Positions 55,143 to 64,000 of a stretch of DNA of 64,000 bases are shown piece by piece. The first letter of the stretch is position 1, and every line of letters begins with the position of its first letter. The stretch is from a virus. The position numbers were made by a program, and so were the translations under genes. Below the pieces are notes generated by a model. That model saw only the letters and a list, made by a program, of their open reading frames with translations, ran no database searches and was not told the DNA's origin. The stretch spans positions 30,823 to 94,822 of IMG/VR virus record IMGVR_UViG_3300009059_000716; one strand, given 5' to 3'.

Positions 55143-56261
55143 ATGGCAGTATATAAAATATTTCCCGATAAAGATACATTTATCTACACTGAAGTACCGA
55201 TTGCGAATGCAGGGTATGACGAGATGTTAGAGATAGGAGGTTATAATATATCTGAAGTACCGCAAATGTCTAGGATACTTTTACATTTTGCCGATAGAGA
55301 GGTTAATGATGTTGTATCTAATAAGATAGGATCTACCGAATATAGCGCCAGCCTTAACCTAAAGATAGCTACTGCATATGAAACACCTATATCCCACTCG
55401 GTTTATGCCTATCCGGTGTATGAATATTGGGACGGTGGAGTAGGTAAGTATGGAGACTACCCATGGGATTTATCCGGGGCTGCTTGGAGATATGCACTAG
55501 AACAAAGTAAGGGATCTTGGACTTTACCTCACAATACCGTTAACATGCCAGCCTACGTTACAGGTTCGTACCTTGAAGGGTATCCCGGAGGAGGAAACTG
55601 GTATACAGGTTCTAATGGTATTAGTTTAGAATCTAGTCAAAGCTTTGAAGTAAATGATAGTGTAGACCTAGATTTAAACGTTACTGAGGCAGTTAAATTA
55701 ATGTATACAGGAAGTATATCAAATAACGGATTTATACTCAAATTTCCATCGGATATAGAGTTTGATATTACATCTTCTGTTAGACATAAATTTTATAGCG
55801 CAAATACAAATACAATATATCCTCCAACTTTAGACTTAAAATGGGACGATAGTTCATACCTTACTGGAAGCCTAGATGTATTAGGAACAGATATTGCCGA
55901 AATTGATATCACCAATAATAAAGGACAATATCCAGATATAGGTAAACAAAGATTTAGATTACTAGCTAGACCTAAATTCCCAGTAAGAACATTTACAACT
56001 AGTTCAGTATACAAAACTAATTACGCTTTACCTCAAGAATCATACTGGGGGTTGAAAGATGAATTTACAGAAGAGATGGTCATACCTTTTGATGACGAGT
56101 TTACAAAAATATCTTGTGATGAAAAAGGTTCCTACTTTGATATATACATGGATGGATTACAACCAGAGAGGTACTATAGGGTATTAGTTAAGTCCGTAAT
56201 AGATGGAACAACAGCAGTCATTAATAAAGATAACGTATTTAAGGTAGTTAGAAATGGCTAA
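55143..56261 (+). CDS. DNRLRE-type structural protein
   Basis: A 372-residue protein. The start (VYKIFPDKDTFIYTEVPIAN then QMSRILLHF) and the WDGGVGKYG region match DNRLRE-type beta-sandwich domains, seen in surface and phage structural proteins. The middle ends with a short conserved SSVRHKFYSANT motif. The C-terminal 80 residues form another beta domain. Probably a baseplate-attached or fibre-connecting protein. It overlaps the next gene by 8 bases. Confidence 0.65.
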   Translation: MAVYKIFPDKDTFIYTEVPIANAGYDEMLEIGGYNISEVPQMSRILLHFADREVNDVVSNKIGSTEYSASLNLKIATAYETPISHSVYAYPVYEYWDGGVGKYGDYPWDLSGAAWRYALEQSKGSWTLPHNTVNMPAYVTGSYLEGYPGGGNWYTGSNGISLESSQSFEVNDSVDLDLNVTEAVKLMYTGSISNNGFILKFPSDIEFDITSSVRHKFYSANTNTIYPPTLDLKWDDSSYLTGSLDVLGTDIAEIDITNNKGQYPDIGKQRFRLLARPKFPVRTFTTSSVYKTNYALPQESYWGLKDEFTEEMVIPFDDEFTKISCDEKGSYFDIYMDGLQPERYYRVLVKSVIDGTTAVINKDNVFKVVRNG

Positions 56262-56613
56262 TGAAATAAAAATACATAAGACGGTTCTAAAAAAGGACGA
56301 ATTTAATAAAGTTGTTGATTCTAACTTTTCTACATTTGTAGATCCCGTAGTTGAAGTTAATAACGATACTGTAGCTGAATTTTTTAGACTATACAGTAAA
56401 TTATATTATGAGATTCCAATTGAAGGAGAAGCTAATTCACATACTTACTTATTAAAAGAAAGTTCTAAATTAGTAGATTTAGAAAAAGACCTTACAGATG
56501 TACAACCGTTACTAGATGAGATAACAGAACTTAGAGAAAGATTATTGGTTATAAATCAAGAAAAGATTGAAATACAGACACAGGCTATAACAGATGCAGC
56601 AAACAACGTATAA
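56254..56613 (+). CDS. Small helical late protein
   Basis: A 119-residue protein with beta N-terminus and a heptad-rich C-terminal helix (LDEITELRERLLVINQEKIE). It overlaps neighbours by 8 and 20 bases. It may be a coiled-coil connector in the baseplate. Function unknown. Confidence 0.5.
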   Translation: MANEIKIHKTVLKKDEFNKVVDSNFSTFVDPVVEVNNDTVAEFFRLYSKLYYEIPIEGEANSHTYLLKESSKLVDLEKDLTDVQPLLDEITELRERLLVINQEKIEIQTQAITDAANNV

Positions 56614-59563
56614 GACTTTTTTAGTAGACACTACTAATGAACAACAGGAATACCAAAGTAGAGATGTCGAGCTAGTTACTAGTTACGATATTAACTCTGT
56701 ATTTATCCCTGAAAAACATAATATAGAACTTCACGTATACTCTATAGACGGAGAACTTTTAGAATCTAACCACAATTACGTAGACCAGTCGTACCTACAG
56801 GGATCAGAAACCTCTGGGACAAAAGGTGCGTCAAAACTTACACTTAACCCAGAACAAGACGCCTTAAATCTGGGGTACGAATACGGGGGAATAAGACTTA
56901 GTTATAATTTCCTAGATAATTTATTTTCTGAGTTAAAATCAAATGTAGACTTTTTCATTGAAGAAATCTCCCCGGACAGAACAGAAGTAAGGCTCCTAAC
57001 AACAAAGCTAACAGATGATCAGATAACTACATTTGTAGAAGCAATACAGGTTAAATTAAACTCAACCTCTTACCTATCTGATTTCAGGTTAAATTTTAAA
57101 AAAAATAACCTACTAATAGGGGTTAATATTAGTACCCAAAATTATAAAAACAGTAAGTCAGTAATAGTAAAATTATACGAACCTCTTCCTGCAAGACACA
57201 CCGTAAAAGATATACTAACATTAGAAGAAGTAATATCAGATACAGTTACTTTTGAAATAGAAGCTGAATCAGTTACCGATGAAATAAAAGTACCTTACCT
57301 TAAAGGTCCGAATTTTAGTCTAGATCTTTCTGAAGAGAGTACAATACCTTCTCAATACCTTAACTACGAAGAACTATTTAACTTTCCTACAAATAACACT
57401 TATAGAGAGTTAAGATCTTTGTTTGAAGAGAAGAGTATTAATATTAGTATAGACTATACAGATTACGAAAATTTTATTCAATTTTCATCTGCAGACGAAA
57501 GATTAAGAAACTTTAAATATAAACTTGATCTTATAGAGAACTACCAAAGCTATTTAGATTCAACCGGTAGTTTAAATGTAGACAATACATATTACGAAGG
57601 ATTAATCAACAACATCCTTCAGAACTTCGACCATTACGATAGACACCTATACTATGAAAGCGGTTCAACATCATGGCCTAAATCTAATACAACAAAACCC
57701 TATGTAAACACTACCGGACCGGCAACAGGATCCTGGTGGAATACTCAAATAGGAACAGCAATACTGTTTGATCAACAAAACCCTAACCGGTTACTAAACA
57801 CTGTACCTACATACCTTAGAGAAGATTCTAACAATGAACCTTATAATGTATTCCTAAATATGTTAGGGCAGCATTTTGATAACTTATGGATATACTCAAA
57901 AGCTGTAACAGATAAGTACGACGCTGATAACAGACTTGATAAAGGTATTTCTAAAGATCTTATTCAAGACGCTCTTAAAAACTTTGGTTTAAAGTTATAC
58001 ACAAGCAATAAGTCTACCGAAGATCTATTTAAAACTTTTACCGGTGAATTTTACCAACCAGGGGAAGAAGTTGTTAATACATTTATAACCGCTTCTACTA
58101 GCCCTACTTCCGAAGAAAATTATAGAAGAGAAGTATACAAAAGACTGTACCATAACTTACCTTTACTTTTAAAATCTAAAGGAACAGAAAGAGCTGCAAG
58201 AGTACTTTTAAATAGTTTTGGTGTACCTACTTTAAACAGCGATGGAGCCCATAAAGGACTTTATATTAGAACTCAAGGTGGGCAAAGAACAGACGGCTCT
58301 ATTAACTTAGGACCACAGCAACAATCTACTAGTTCGTTAGCCAATATTAAAATAGACAGTACCGGAAGTATTATATCCGGTAGTACATTATCTATATATA
58401 CATCAATTAATAAAAGACCAACCGAGTTTACAGACCAAGTACACTCTGTGGAAATAGGATACTCAGTAGCTGAATATCAAAATGATCAAATTTACACTGC
58501 TTTAACAGCCAGCGGATTTAATATTGATGATATTATAGGAGACCCAGGTCTTGCTTTTTCGAGCAGTTACCAAGCATTAAATAACCAAGCTAACTCTATA
58601 CTAAAAAGCAATACATATAACCTACAGGAGTTTACAAGACTATTAAAATTCTACGATAACGTAGTATTTAAAATGGTTAAAGACTTTGTACCCGCTAGAT
58701 CAAACACAGAAACAGGTATTGTAGTAAAACCTCACCTACTTGAAAGAAATAAAGTAAAACAAGTTCAAGGTACATTTACTAATGATATTATAACCGGTTC
58801 AATTACAGTAGGAAACTATAGTGGCAGCCATGGTAAATCATTTGGAAGTAGTGTAGAAAAAACTACAAACTATAGTTCTAGTTATATGACTTCAGGAGGA
58901 ATAGCCCCTAAAAAAGATCATTTATTAGAACAAGCAAAATTTAACGGAGAATTATCAGGAAGCCAAATCACTGTTTCACAAACAGATTTTTACCCTATTA
59001 ATCCATTTAAATACGCATATTCTACCGGTGTTAAATATAAACTCGGTATCATCCAGTACGAAGAACCTCCAACACCAACTCCAACTAGTACACCTACTCA
59101 AACTCCAACACCTACCCCTACTAATGCGGTGATAGTTCCTTCTGCTACTCCAACAGGTACTCCAACTCCTACTCCGACAACTGTAGGACAAACATACCAG
59201 ATAGGGCTAAATGTCTTATTAGCAGTACTAGAAGCAGGTGAGTGCCCGACATATGTAGCTACATATACCGATACAAACGGACAAAGTGGACCGTTAACTT
59301 CATTTAGTGCACTAGTTCCTTGCTCCTCAAGTGTGTTTAAACTTAGAAATGCGCCAAGCCCTTCCTTTTATTCGATAGCTACAGTTAGCAGAACTCAACC
59401 TGATTCAACAGTTGCAGATTTTACAACTATACAGTTTGTAAGAAATAACACAGTAGAATATACAAGATTCATAGCAGTAGATAACCCTGTTACTTCTATT
59501 TCGTACCAATTCAACAATGTTAACCCGGAAGATGAATTAGACATAATAATATCAGAAGGGTAG
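56594..59563 (+). CDS. Large tail/baseplate protein with tail-protein-I-like segment and Pro/Thr linker
   Basis: A 989-residue virion protein. About residues 508-550 hold the P2 gpI-like block YRREVYKRLYHNLPLLLKSK with GTERAARVLLNSFGVP. A Pro/Thr-rich linker (TPTSTPTQTPTPTPT, about residues 826-865) separates it from a C-terminal ~120-residue beta-rich domain starting around YQIGLNVLL. The linker is the same kind as in the last two genes of the window. The C-terminal domain could be a receptor-facing or decoration module. The rest is beta-rich and helical without known motif. Confidence 0.65.
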   Translation: MQQTTYKTFLVDTTNEQQEYQSRDVELVTSYDINSVFIPEKHNIELHVYSIDGELLESNHNYVDQSYLQGSETSGTKGASKLTLNPEQDALNLGYEYGGIRLSYNFLDNLFSELKSNVDFFIEEISPDRTEVRLLTTKLTDDQITTFVEAIQVKLNSTSYLSDFRLNFKKNNLLIGVNISTQNYKNSKSVIVKLYEPLPARHTVKDILTLEEVISDTVTFEIEAESVTDEIKVPYLKGPNFSLDLSEESTIPSQYLNYEELFNFPTNNTYRELRSLFEEKSINISIDYTDYENFIQFSSADERLRNFKYKLDLIENYQSYLDSTGSLNVDNTYYEGLINNILQNFDHYDRHLYYESGSTSWPKSNTTKPYVNTTGPATGSWWNTQIGTAILFDQQNPNRLLNTVPTYLREDSNNEPYNVFLNMLGQHFDNLWIYSKAVTDKYDADNRLDKGISKDLIQDALKNFGLKLYTSNKSTEDLFKTFTGEFYQPGEEVVNTFITASTSPTSEENYRREVYKRLYHNLPLLLKSKGTERAARVLLNSFGVPTLNSDGAHKGLYIRTQGGQRTDGSINLGPQQQSTSSLANIKIDSTGSIISGSTLSIYTSINKRPTEFTDQVHSVEIGYSVAEYQNDQIYTALTASGFNIDDIIGDPGLAFSSSYQALNNQANSILKSNTYNLQEFTRLLKFYDNVVFKMVKDFVPARSNTETGIVVKPHLLERNKVKQVQGTFTNDIITGSITVGNYSGSHGKSFGSSVEKTTNYSSSYMTSGGIAPKKDHLLEQAKFNGELSGSQITVSQTDFYPINPFKYAYSTGVKYKLGIIQYEEPPTPTPTSTPTQTPTPTPTNAVIVPSATPTGTPTPTPTTVGQTYQIGLNVLLAVLEAGECPTYVATYTDTNGQSGPLTSFSALVPCSSSVFKLRNAPSPSFYSIATVSRTQPDSTVADFTTIQFVRNNTVEYTRFIAVDNPVTSISYQFNNVNPEDELDIIISEG

Positions 59564-59590
59564 TTAAAAATCTAATACTATAGATAACAA

Positions 59591-60817
59591 ATGACATTAG
59601 AAGATTTTAAAATAAACACACCAGAACCAGGACAGATACTAATCCTGAGAGATGATTTGTACCAAGTTAAGGGTATAACTATCCACCGTACCGATTGTTC
59701 TCTTAGTTCATATGATTCTAGTTTAAATCAACTTACTGGTCTAACTATTCAAATAGGACCTGGCTTTGTAGTGGAGATTAATAGTGTTACTAAATACGGT
59801 TCGTACTACTATTTGGACGTAGTGCCATTTGAATTTCTAGAAGAACCAAATGAAGAAGTTTGTGAAACTATACTTTTGGAACCTTTTAATGAAAATGTTT
59901 CTTTAGACTTCAGAAACTCAGTATTTTACCCGCTATATAATAATGTACCAGAAACTCTAACTCAAGCAGCTATAGACACTATCTATAAGGGTAAAATTGA
60001 AATAAGAAGAGGTAAAAATATATATGATGTAGATAGAAAGAACGATGCAATAGTACCTACTAATATTACTAATATATTAGAAGATACTGCAAACCTAGCT
60101 GAGTTCCCTGAATCAAATTATTCTTCACTTTCCAACATAACAGGTAGGTACCTAGGGAGCAAGACATCAATATCAGATTACGGAACAAATCCATCACTAG
60201 GTTTAATACAGGTTGATGCAAGTATATTTAATACATCTATTACTAACAGTACTATATGTTCACAGTCCCTTAGCGATCTAGTGATAACTGAGGCAAGTTT
60301 TGATTCAACATACAATACAAAACCAAGTTCAAATTTAATCCCTACTGCTTCTAGAGGAGGTTTAGATGGATTTATAAACGGAACTACCTCATCTTTTGCT
60401 TCTATAACTAATACACAAACAGAAATGGAATTTACAATTCCAAATGAAAATGTGTATAAGTTGAAACCTGGAGCAATAGTATACTTAACCAACAACACAC
60501 AAGTAGATTATGTAGAGGTAACAAAAGTATCCGTAGTTGGACCACAGACTGGGTGGAATAGAACTATATTTAACGTTACCGTAACAAGAGGTATAGATGG
60601 AACATCTACAGCAATGGATGGAGTTTTTAACGCTCCTGGAAGCGGACAGTATGAAATAATAAGCATCCGGTTTATAGATAGTGACACCCTATATACATAC
60701 GAAGGAAGTAAACCGATTACAATATCAAATAAAAAGGTATATTTTCCTGCATCCGGTGAAATTTATAAAGTAGGCCCTAAAGGAAGAATACTTTATGGAG
60801 TAGGAACCTGTAATTAA
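59591..60817 (+). CDS. Virion structural protein
   Basis: A 408-residue, beta-rich, Thr/Asn-rich protein with few charged residues and no signal. Its content and place between tail genes suggest a baseplate or fibre component. No domain recognised. It follows the large tail protein by 27 bases. Confidence 0.55.
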   Translation: MTLEDFKINTPEPGQILILRDDLYQVKGITIHRTDCSLSSYDSSLNQLTGLTIQIGPGFVVEINSVTKYGSYYYLDVVPFEFLEEPNEEVCETILLEPFNENVSLDFRNSVFYPLYNNVPETLTQAAIDTIYKGKIEIRRGKNIYDVDRKNDAIVPTNITNILEDTANLAEFPESNYSSLSNITGRYLGSKTSISDYGTNPSLGLIQVDASIFNTSITNSTICSQSLSDLVITEASFDSTYNTKPSSNLIPTASRGGLDGFINGTTSSFASITNTQTEMEFTIPNENVYKLKPGAIVYLTNNTQVDYVEVTKVSVVGPQTGWNRTIFNVTVTRGIDGTSTAMDGVFNAPGSGQYEIISIRFIDSDTLYTYEGSKPITISNKKVYFPASGEIYKVGPKGRILYGVGTCN

Positions 60818-60829
60818 AAATAAAAATCA

Positions 60830-60847
60830 TATATTTATATTAAACAA
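60830..60847 (+). promoter_or_regulatory. AT-rich motif, possible late promoter
   Basis: TATATTTATATTAAACAA, 9 bases before the ATG at 60856. It shares ATATTTATATTAAA with the site at 24572 and lacks a TTG at the usual distance. Confidence 0.35.
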
Positions 60848-60855
60848 CATTTAAA

Positions 60856-61515
60856 ATGGGATATTTAAATAACGCAGTCGTAACAGTCGATGCAATTTTA
60901 ACTAAAAAAGGTAGAGAGCTACTCGCTAGAGGTGATGGTTCTTTTAAGATTACACAATTTGCCTTATCCGATGATGAAATCGATTACACTTTGTATAATC
61001 CTTCTCACCCATCTGGATCGGCATTTTACGGAGAGGCTATAGAAAATATGCCATTACTAGAAGCATTCCCTGATGAGAATCAGATTATGAAATACAAGCT
61101 TGCTACCCTACCAAGAGGTACTTCTAAATTACCAATCTTACAAGCTGGGTACTCTGCAATAGTTTTAAAACAAGGAGCTTCTCTAGCGATTACTCCACAA
61201 ACATTAAACTACTTAGGAGCTACTTCTACTTTCGAAACAGGAGGGTATACAGCACAGATTGCTGATACAAGAGTACTTTCTAACTTTACCGGTGTTGGTA
61301 TTAATACTGAGGAAGCTGAGAGACTAAACAGTACTACTACAGTAGGGACAAACGTTTCTAAGACAGTAATAGGGACTTCTATTAACCTAACTGGTACAAC
61401 AGTAAATACTTTATTCGGTACAAGAACACAACTACAGACTACTATTACACTTATTGGTAGAGATTCTGGAGCTAGAATAACTATCCCGGTAACTATTCAA
61501 AAAGTAAATAACTAA
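60856..61515 (+). CDS. Virion structural protein of a conserved large-phage family
   Basis: A 219-residue protein. The start, VTVDAILTKKGRELLARGDG followed by SFKITQFALSDDEIDYTLYN, is a pattern I associate with structural proteins of many large tailed phages. The rest is beta-rich, Thr/Ser-rich. It probably forms part of the baseplate or a fibre base. Function not established. Confidence 0.65.
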   Translation: MGYLNNAVVTVDAILTKKGRELLARGDGSFKITQFALSDDEIDYTLYNPSHPSGSAFYGEAIENMPLLEAFPDENQIMKYKLATLPRGTSKLPILQAGYSAIVLKQGASLAITPQTLNYLGATSTFETGGYTAQIADTRVLSNFTGVGINTEEAERLNSTTTVGTNVSKTVIGTSINLTGTTVNTLFGTRTQLQTTITLIGRDSGARITIPVTIQKVNN

Positions 61516-61520
61516 GAGAT

Positions 61521-62513
61521 ATGGCATTCAAAAGATTCGATACAGAAGATATAGTAGTAAGCTCAGATTCAATTTCTTCACCAGCGTGGAGTAATAATCA
61601 AGTAACACTAACTACATTCGCTTACAACCCAGACCAAATCGGTACAGGTTCAGCAGGTGGACAGTATTATTGGAATGTTTACCAAACAGGCTCTACAGAC
61701 CAAGCAGCAGCAATTCAGTTTTCCATTGCATATGGTAACAGATTCGGTTCAGGGTCAATACCATATAATGCAGCAGTTCCGGGAAAATCACCTTCGGCTA
61801 CAATTTACGGTCAATATAGAACCCTTATTAATGGAGATGAGAACACAGACTTTCAGTTTGGAACTTCAACACCAAATAGTGTATTCTTCATTTCAGTAGA
61901 AAGAGCGAGATTTAAAGAAAAAATTCTCCCAGGTTCTTTAACCTTGGTACTAGAAAATAGCAGCAGTATTTCCCTTACAGACAATAGTGTGACTGCTTCT
62001 GTAGATACATATAAAGATAGCGGTAGAGAATACTTAATTTATTCTGGGGCAGCAGGACAGATATACAGTGATGCTAAAGTATACGGTAAATTATACCCAG
62101 ATGTTGGAATAGTAGTACTCAATGGAGATTTATTAGAAAGTGACGGTGCTTTACCGACTATTGATTTAACTAACGATCTAACAGGTTCAGCTTTTCAAGG
62201 TAATAAATCTGTACTTTTTAATTCAATTGAAGCAGGACAGAGCTTTACGTTAAGAGCAGAGGAGACACTATCTTCTAATTACGTATTTGTTAGAGCACGT
62301 AACAGTGAGTTCAATTACTCAACTAACCCTTCTAACATTTCAGGTTCGGGAGAATTACAACACAGTAGTATGATTGATACTCCACAAGCTTATATCACAG
62401 CAGTTGGATTGTACAACGATAATAATGAACTATTAGCAGTAAGTAAACTATCAACACCGTTACTAAAAGATTTTACAAAAGAAGCACTTATTAGAATCAA
62501 ACTAGACTACTAG
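61521..62513 (+). CDS. Virion structural protein
   Basis: A 330-residue beta-rich protein. The start AFKRFDTEDIVVSSDSISSP and the ARFKEKILPGSLTLVLEN segment are typical of a structural family seen in large phages. It follows the 60856 gene by 5 bases. No enzymatic motif. Likely tail-fibre or baseplate periphery. Confidence 0.6.
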   Translation: MAFKRFDTEDIVVSSDSISSPAWSNNQVTLTTFAYNPDQIGTGSAGGQYYWNVYQTGSTDQAAAIQFSIAYGNRFGSGSIPYNAAVPGKSPSATIYGQYRTLINGDENTDFQFGTSTPNSVFFISVERARFKEKILPGSLTLVLENSSSISLTDNSVTASVDTYKDSGREYLIYSGAAGQIYSDAKVYGKLYPDVGIVVLNGDLLESDGALPTIDLTNDLTGSAFQGNKSVLFNSIEAGQSFTLRAEETLSSNYVFVRARNSEFNYSTNPSNISGSGELQHSSMIDTPQAYITAVGLYNDNNELLAVSKLSTPLLKDFTKEALIRIKLDY

Positions 62514-62515
62514 AA

Positions 62516-62797
62516 ATGAGTGTTTGGAAAAAGTTAAATAAGCAGGATGCATTTGTTACAACATATGTAGCAAAAAAAAGATGGACGTTATCCGGAGATG
62601 ATCTAGAATCAGCTGGAGTAAAACTATTACCTGCTTATGCTAGCTTTAGTACAAATATAGAAAGTTTTGTAGAAGCACCACAATACTTATTTCAGGTGCA
62701 GGGAGTATCGTTAGGTGATACATGCTTAGTAGCAGTTGAAGGCGTTTCCTTAGATATATGCGAAATAATACTTTCAGGTTCGGTAGTAACAACATAA
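62516..62797 (+). CDS. Small structural protein
   Basis: A 93-residue protein, beta-rich, with KKLNKQDAFVTTYVAKKRWT at the N-terminus. Two Cys near the end. It lies 2 bases after the preceding structural gene and is probably part of the same fibre or decoration module. Function unknown. Confidence 0.55.
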   Translation: MSVWKKLNKQDAFVTTYVAKKRWTLSGDDLESAGVKLLPAYASFSTNIESFVEAPQYLFQVQGVSLGDTCLVAVEGVSLDICEIILSGSVVTT

Positions 62798-62806
62798 AGA
62801 GAAAAA

Positions 62807-63406
62807 ATGGCTCAAACAATTAAAATAAACAAAGTAGCATTCGGTACAGAGGTTATCGATACACATGTTTATAAAGTAACATATATAGACTCTCAGACAG
62901 GTGAAGTAACTATGACTCAACCTGCTTTTATATCTGCAGGACAAATCAGAACAGGAAAAGCAGTAGTAGTGGTAAGAGACCCGGATGTTAGAGAAGCACT
63001 ATTAACCTGTCAAACAGGTAAATGCTTCGAAAAAACATTTCCTGTAAGTTGGCAGTCGCTCTCGTGTAACTTTACTATATTATTAGATGAACCAACAGCC
63101 GCTCCTACACCTTTTCCAACGGCTAGTCCAACGGCAACGCCAACACCGACTGTAAGTCCTACAAGTACACCAACAGGAACCCCTGCATCAACACCAAACA
63201 GTACACCAGCTAGTACTCCTGCATCAACACCAAACAGTACACCAGCTAGTACTCCTGCATCAACACCAAACAGTACACCAGCTAGTACTCCTGCATCAAC
63301 ACCAACGGCGACATCAACGCCTACCCCTACTAGTACACCAACACCAACACCAACAGGAACTCCTCCGCCTAATTGTGACCTTACAGGAAAAATAACAGCA
63401 TCTTAA
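62807..63406 (+). CDS. Structural protein with long Pro/Thr/Ser repeat tail
   Basis: A 199-residue protein. Residues 1-95 form a beta-rich domain with three Cys. Residues about 97-192 are Thr/Pro/Ser/Ala repeats, including three perfect copies of PASTPNSTPAST (63182-63289). The last residues are NCDLTGKITAS. The tail is mucin-like and could be glycosylated. The same repeat vocabulary is used in the next gene, making recombination between them easy. Confidence 0.7.
   Translation: MAQTIKINKVAFGTEVIDTHVYKVTYIDSQTGEVTMTQPAFISAGQIRTGKAVVVVRDPDVREALLTCQTGKCFEKTFPVSWQSLSCNFTILLDEPTAAPTPFPTASPTATPTPTVSPTSTPTGTPASTPNSTPASTPASTPNSTPASTPASTPNSTPASTPASTPTATSTPTPTSTPTPTPTGTPPPNCDLTGKITAS
63182..63306 (+). 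repeat. 36-bp tandem repeat inside the Pro/Thr-rich gene
   Basis: Three perfect 36-bp copies (63182-63217, 63218-63253, 63254-63289), each encoding PASTPNSTPAST, plus a partial fourth copy. A related tract is at 63721 in the next gene. Confidence 0.9.
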
Positions 63407-63424
63407 GATAAAATATAATAAATA

Positions 63425-64000
63425 ATGGCAACAAAGAACATAAAAATTGACTTTACAGGACTAAGTTACGATAACACAAGCACGTTTTCGATAACCAGTA
63501 ACGCAGGAGACGGACCTGTAACTGTAGGATTTAACGATCTAACCAGTACGGGATCTGGATACCCTTTTTTAATTTCAGATTCAGCAACTAGTATCACTGT
63601 TGCCAGTACAAATGGAGTTTGTATTACTACCTCTGATACTGTTACTTTTGAGGCAGCTGGAATAACCCCAACACCTACTCAAACACCAGGAGGAACTCCA
63701 CCTGTAACACCAACAGGAACCCCTGCATCAACACCAAACAGTACTCCTGCATCAACACCAGGAGGAACTCCACCTGCAACACCACCTAGCACACCAGCAT
63801 CAACACCACCTAGCACACCAGGAGGAACTCCACCTGCAACACCACCTAGCACACCAGCACCTGCACCTGTTTCACCAACACCGACACAAACACTACCTCT
63901 ATACTACACATTAACCAAGTGTGAAGAGAACGGTACACAATCACCAGGATTTAGATCAACTCAAAATACATCTCAAATTAGTTTAAGTATAGGAGATAGA
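63425..64000 (+). CDS. Structural protein with Pro/Thr/Gly repeat linker (3' end outside window)
   Basis: The frame is open from ATG 63425 to the window end. Residues 1-77 (MATKNIKIDFTGLSYDNTST onward) form a beta-rich, Thr/Ser-rich domain of immunoglobulin-like look. A linker of TP, STP and GGTPPATPP repeats (about 79-155) follows, with a 39-bp direct repeat at 63761 and 63821. A new domain starts near LYYTLTKCEENG. It probably continues as a fibre or decoration protein. Confidence 0.65.
   Translation, partial: MATKNIKIDFTGLSYDNTSTFSITSNAGDGPVTVGFNDLTSTGSGYPFLISDSATSITVASTNGVCITTSDTVTFEAAGITPTPTQTPGGTPPVTPTGTPASTPNSTPASTPGGTPPATPPSTPASTPPSTPGGTPPATPPSTPAPAPVSPTPTQTLPLYYTLTKCEENGTQSPGFRSTQNTSQISLSIGDR

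Noticed and set aside
61657-61899. 80-residue plus-strand frame within a structural gene
   Set aside because: It is an alternative frame of the 61521 gene without start context or protein features.
63182-63306. CRISPR-like array
   Set aside because: The repeats are in-frame tandem copies coding Pro/Thr/Ser peptides, without variable spacers.

Overview
The window is part of the genome of a large tailed (contractile-tail, T4-like) bacteriophage that very probably infects a member of the Bacteroidota. The phage assignment rests on a GPW/gp25-type baseplate protein, a baseplate-J/gp6-type wedge protein, a tail-protein-I-like protein, an OB-fold hub/spike candidate and a T4 gp55-like late sigma factor, all in tightly packed, overlapping, AT-rich genes on one strand. 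The host assignment rests on about 30 intergenic promoters built as TTG, 20 nt, TATATT(A/T)AG, which is the Bacteroidota -33/-7 architecture, on Bacteroidota-style signal peptides, and on four small lipoproteins. No tRNA gene, insertion sequence or CRISPR array was seen.

Layout. 1-3400: end of a hydrophobic-protein gene, a YkuD-like cell-wall enzyme, a pair of overlapping spanin-like genes, a large membrane/coiled-coil protein and a small acidic protein sharing its C-terminal module. 3470-4862: MazG-like protein, Cas4/AddB-like PD-(D/E)XK nuclease with a probable Fe-S cluster, small ribbon-helix-helix candidate. 4865-15433: a 14-gene glycan operon with seven glycosyltransferase-like genes, an epimerase/dehydratase, a truncated nucleotide-sugar dehydrogenase and what looks like a complete nonulosonic (sialic-type) acid route: UDP-GlcNAc 2-epimerase, NeuB synthase, HAD phosphatase and NeuA-type cytidylyltransferase. 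15477-24496: small genes, an A-type Fe-S carrier, zinc-ribbon and HNH-like proteins, a membrane-anchored glucosaminidase, a beta-propeller lipoprotein and a TagD-like nucleotidyltransferase. 24609-26813: a 734-residue protein ending in three tandem Hint (intein-like) domains.

26974-36840: three consecutive 2OG-Fe(II) oxygenases (a fourth at 36319, a fifth at 45794 on the minus strand), two related glycosyltransferases, thymidylate synthase, a ferredoxin-NADP-reductase-like flavoprotein fused to a Cys box, three HExxH metalloprotease-like proteins, a T5orf172 protein, a SWIM zinc-finger protein and a GNAT acetyltransferase. 36841-48144: accessory region of small, mostly single-gene transcription units, each with its own copy of the same promoter and leader, interspersed with candidate structured RNAs (37964, 40541, 43140, 44442) and a helically phased CTAWAGA operator-like array around a ribbon-helix-helix gene (44746-45499). 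48312-64000: HD-domain protein, gp55-like sigma factor, then baseplate/tail genes ending in several proteins with Pro/Thr-rich repeat linkers; the last gene runs off the window.

How it fits together. Host-type promoters drive early/accessory genes. No such promoter was found in the structural block from 49049 on, so it is presumably transcribed with the gp55-like sigma, perhaps from AT-rich TATATTTATATTAA sites. The glycan operon, the oxygenases and the Thr/Pro-rich tail proteins could together make a modified virion or cell surface; that link is inference.
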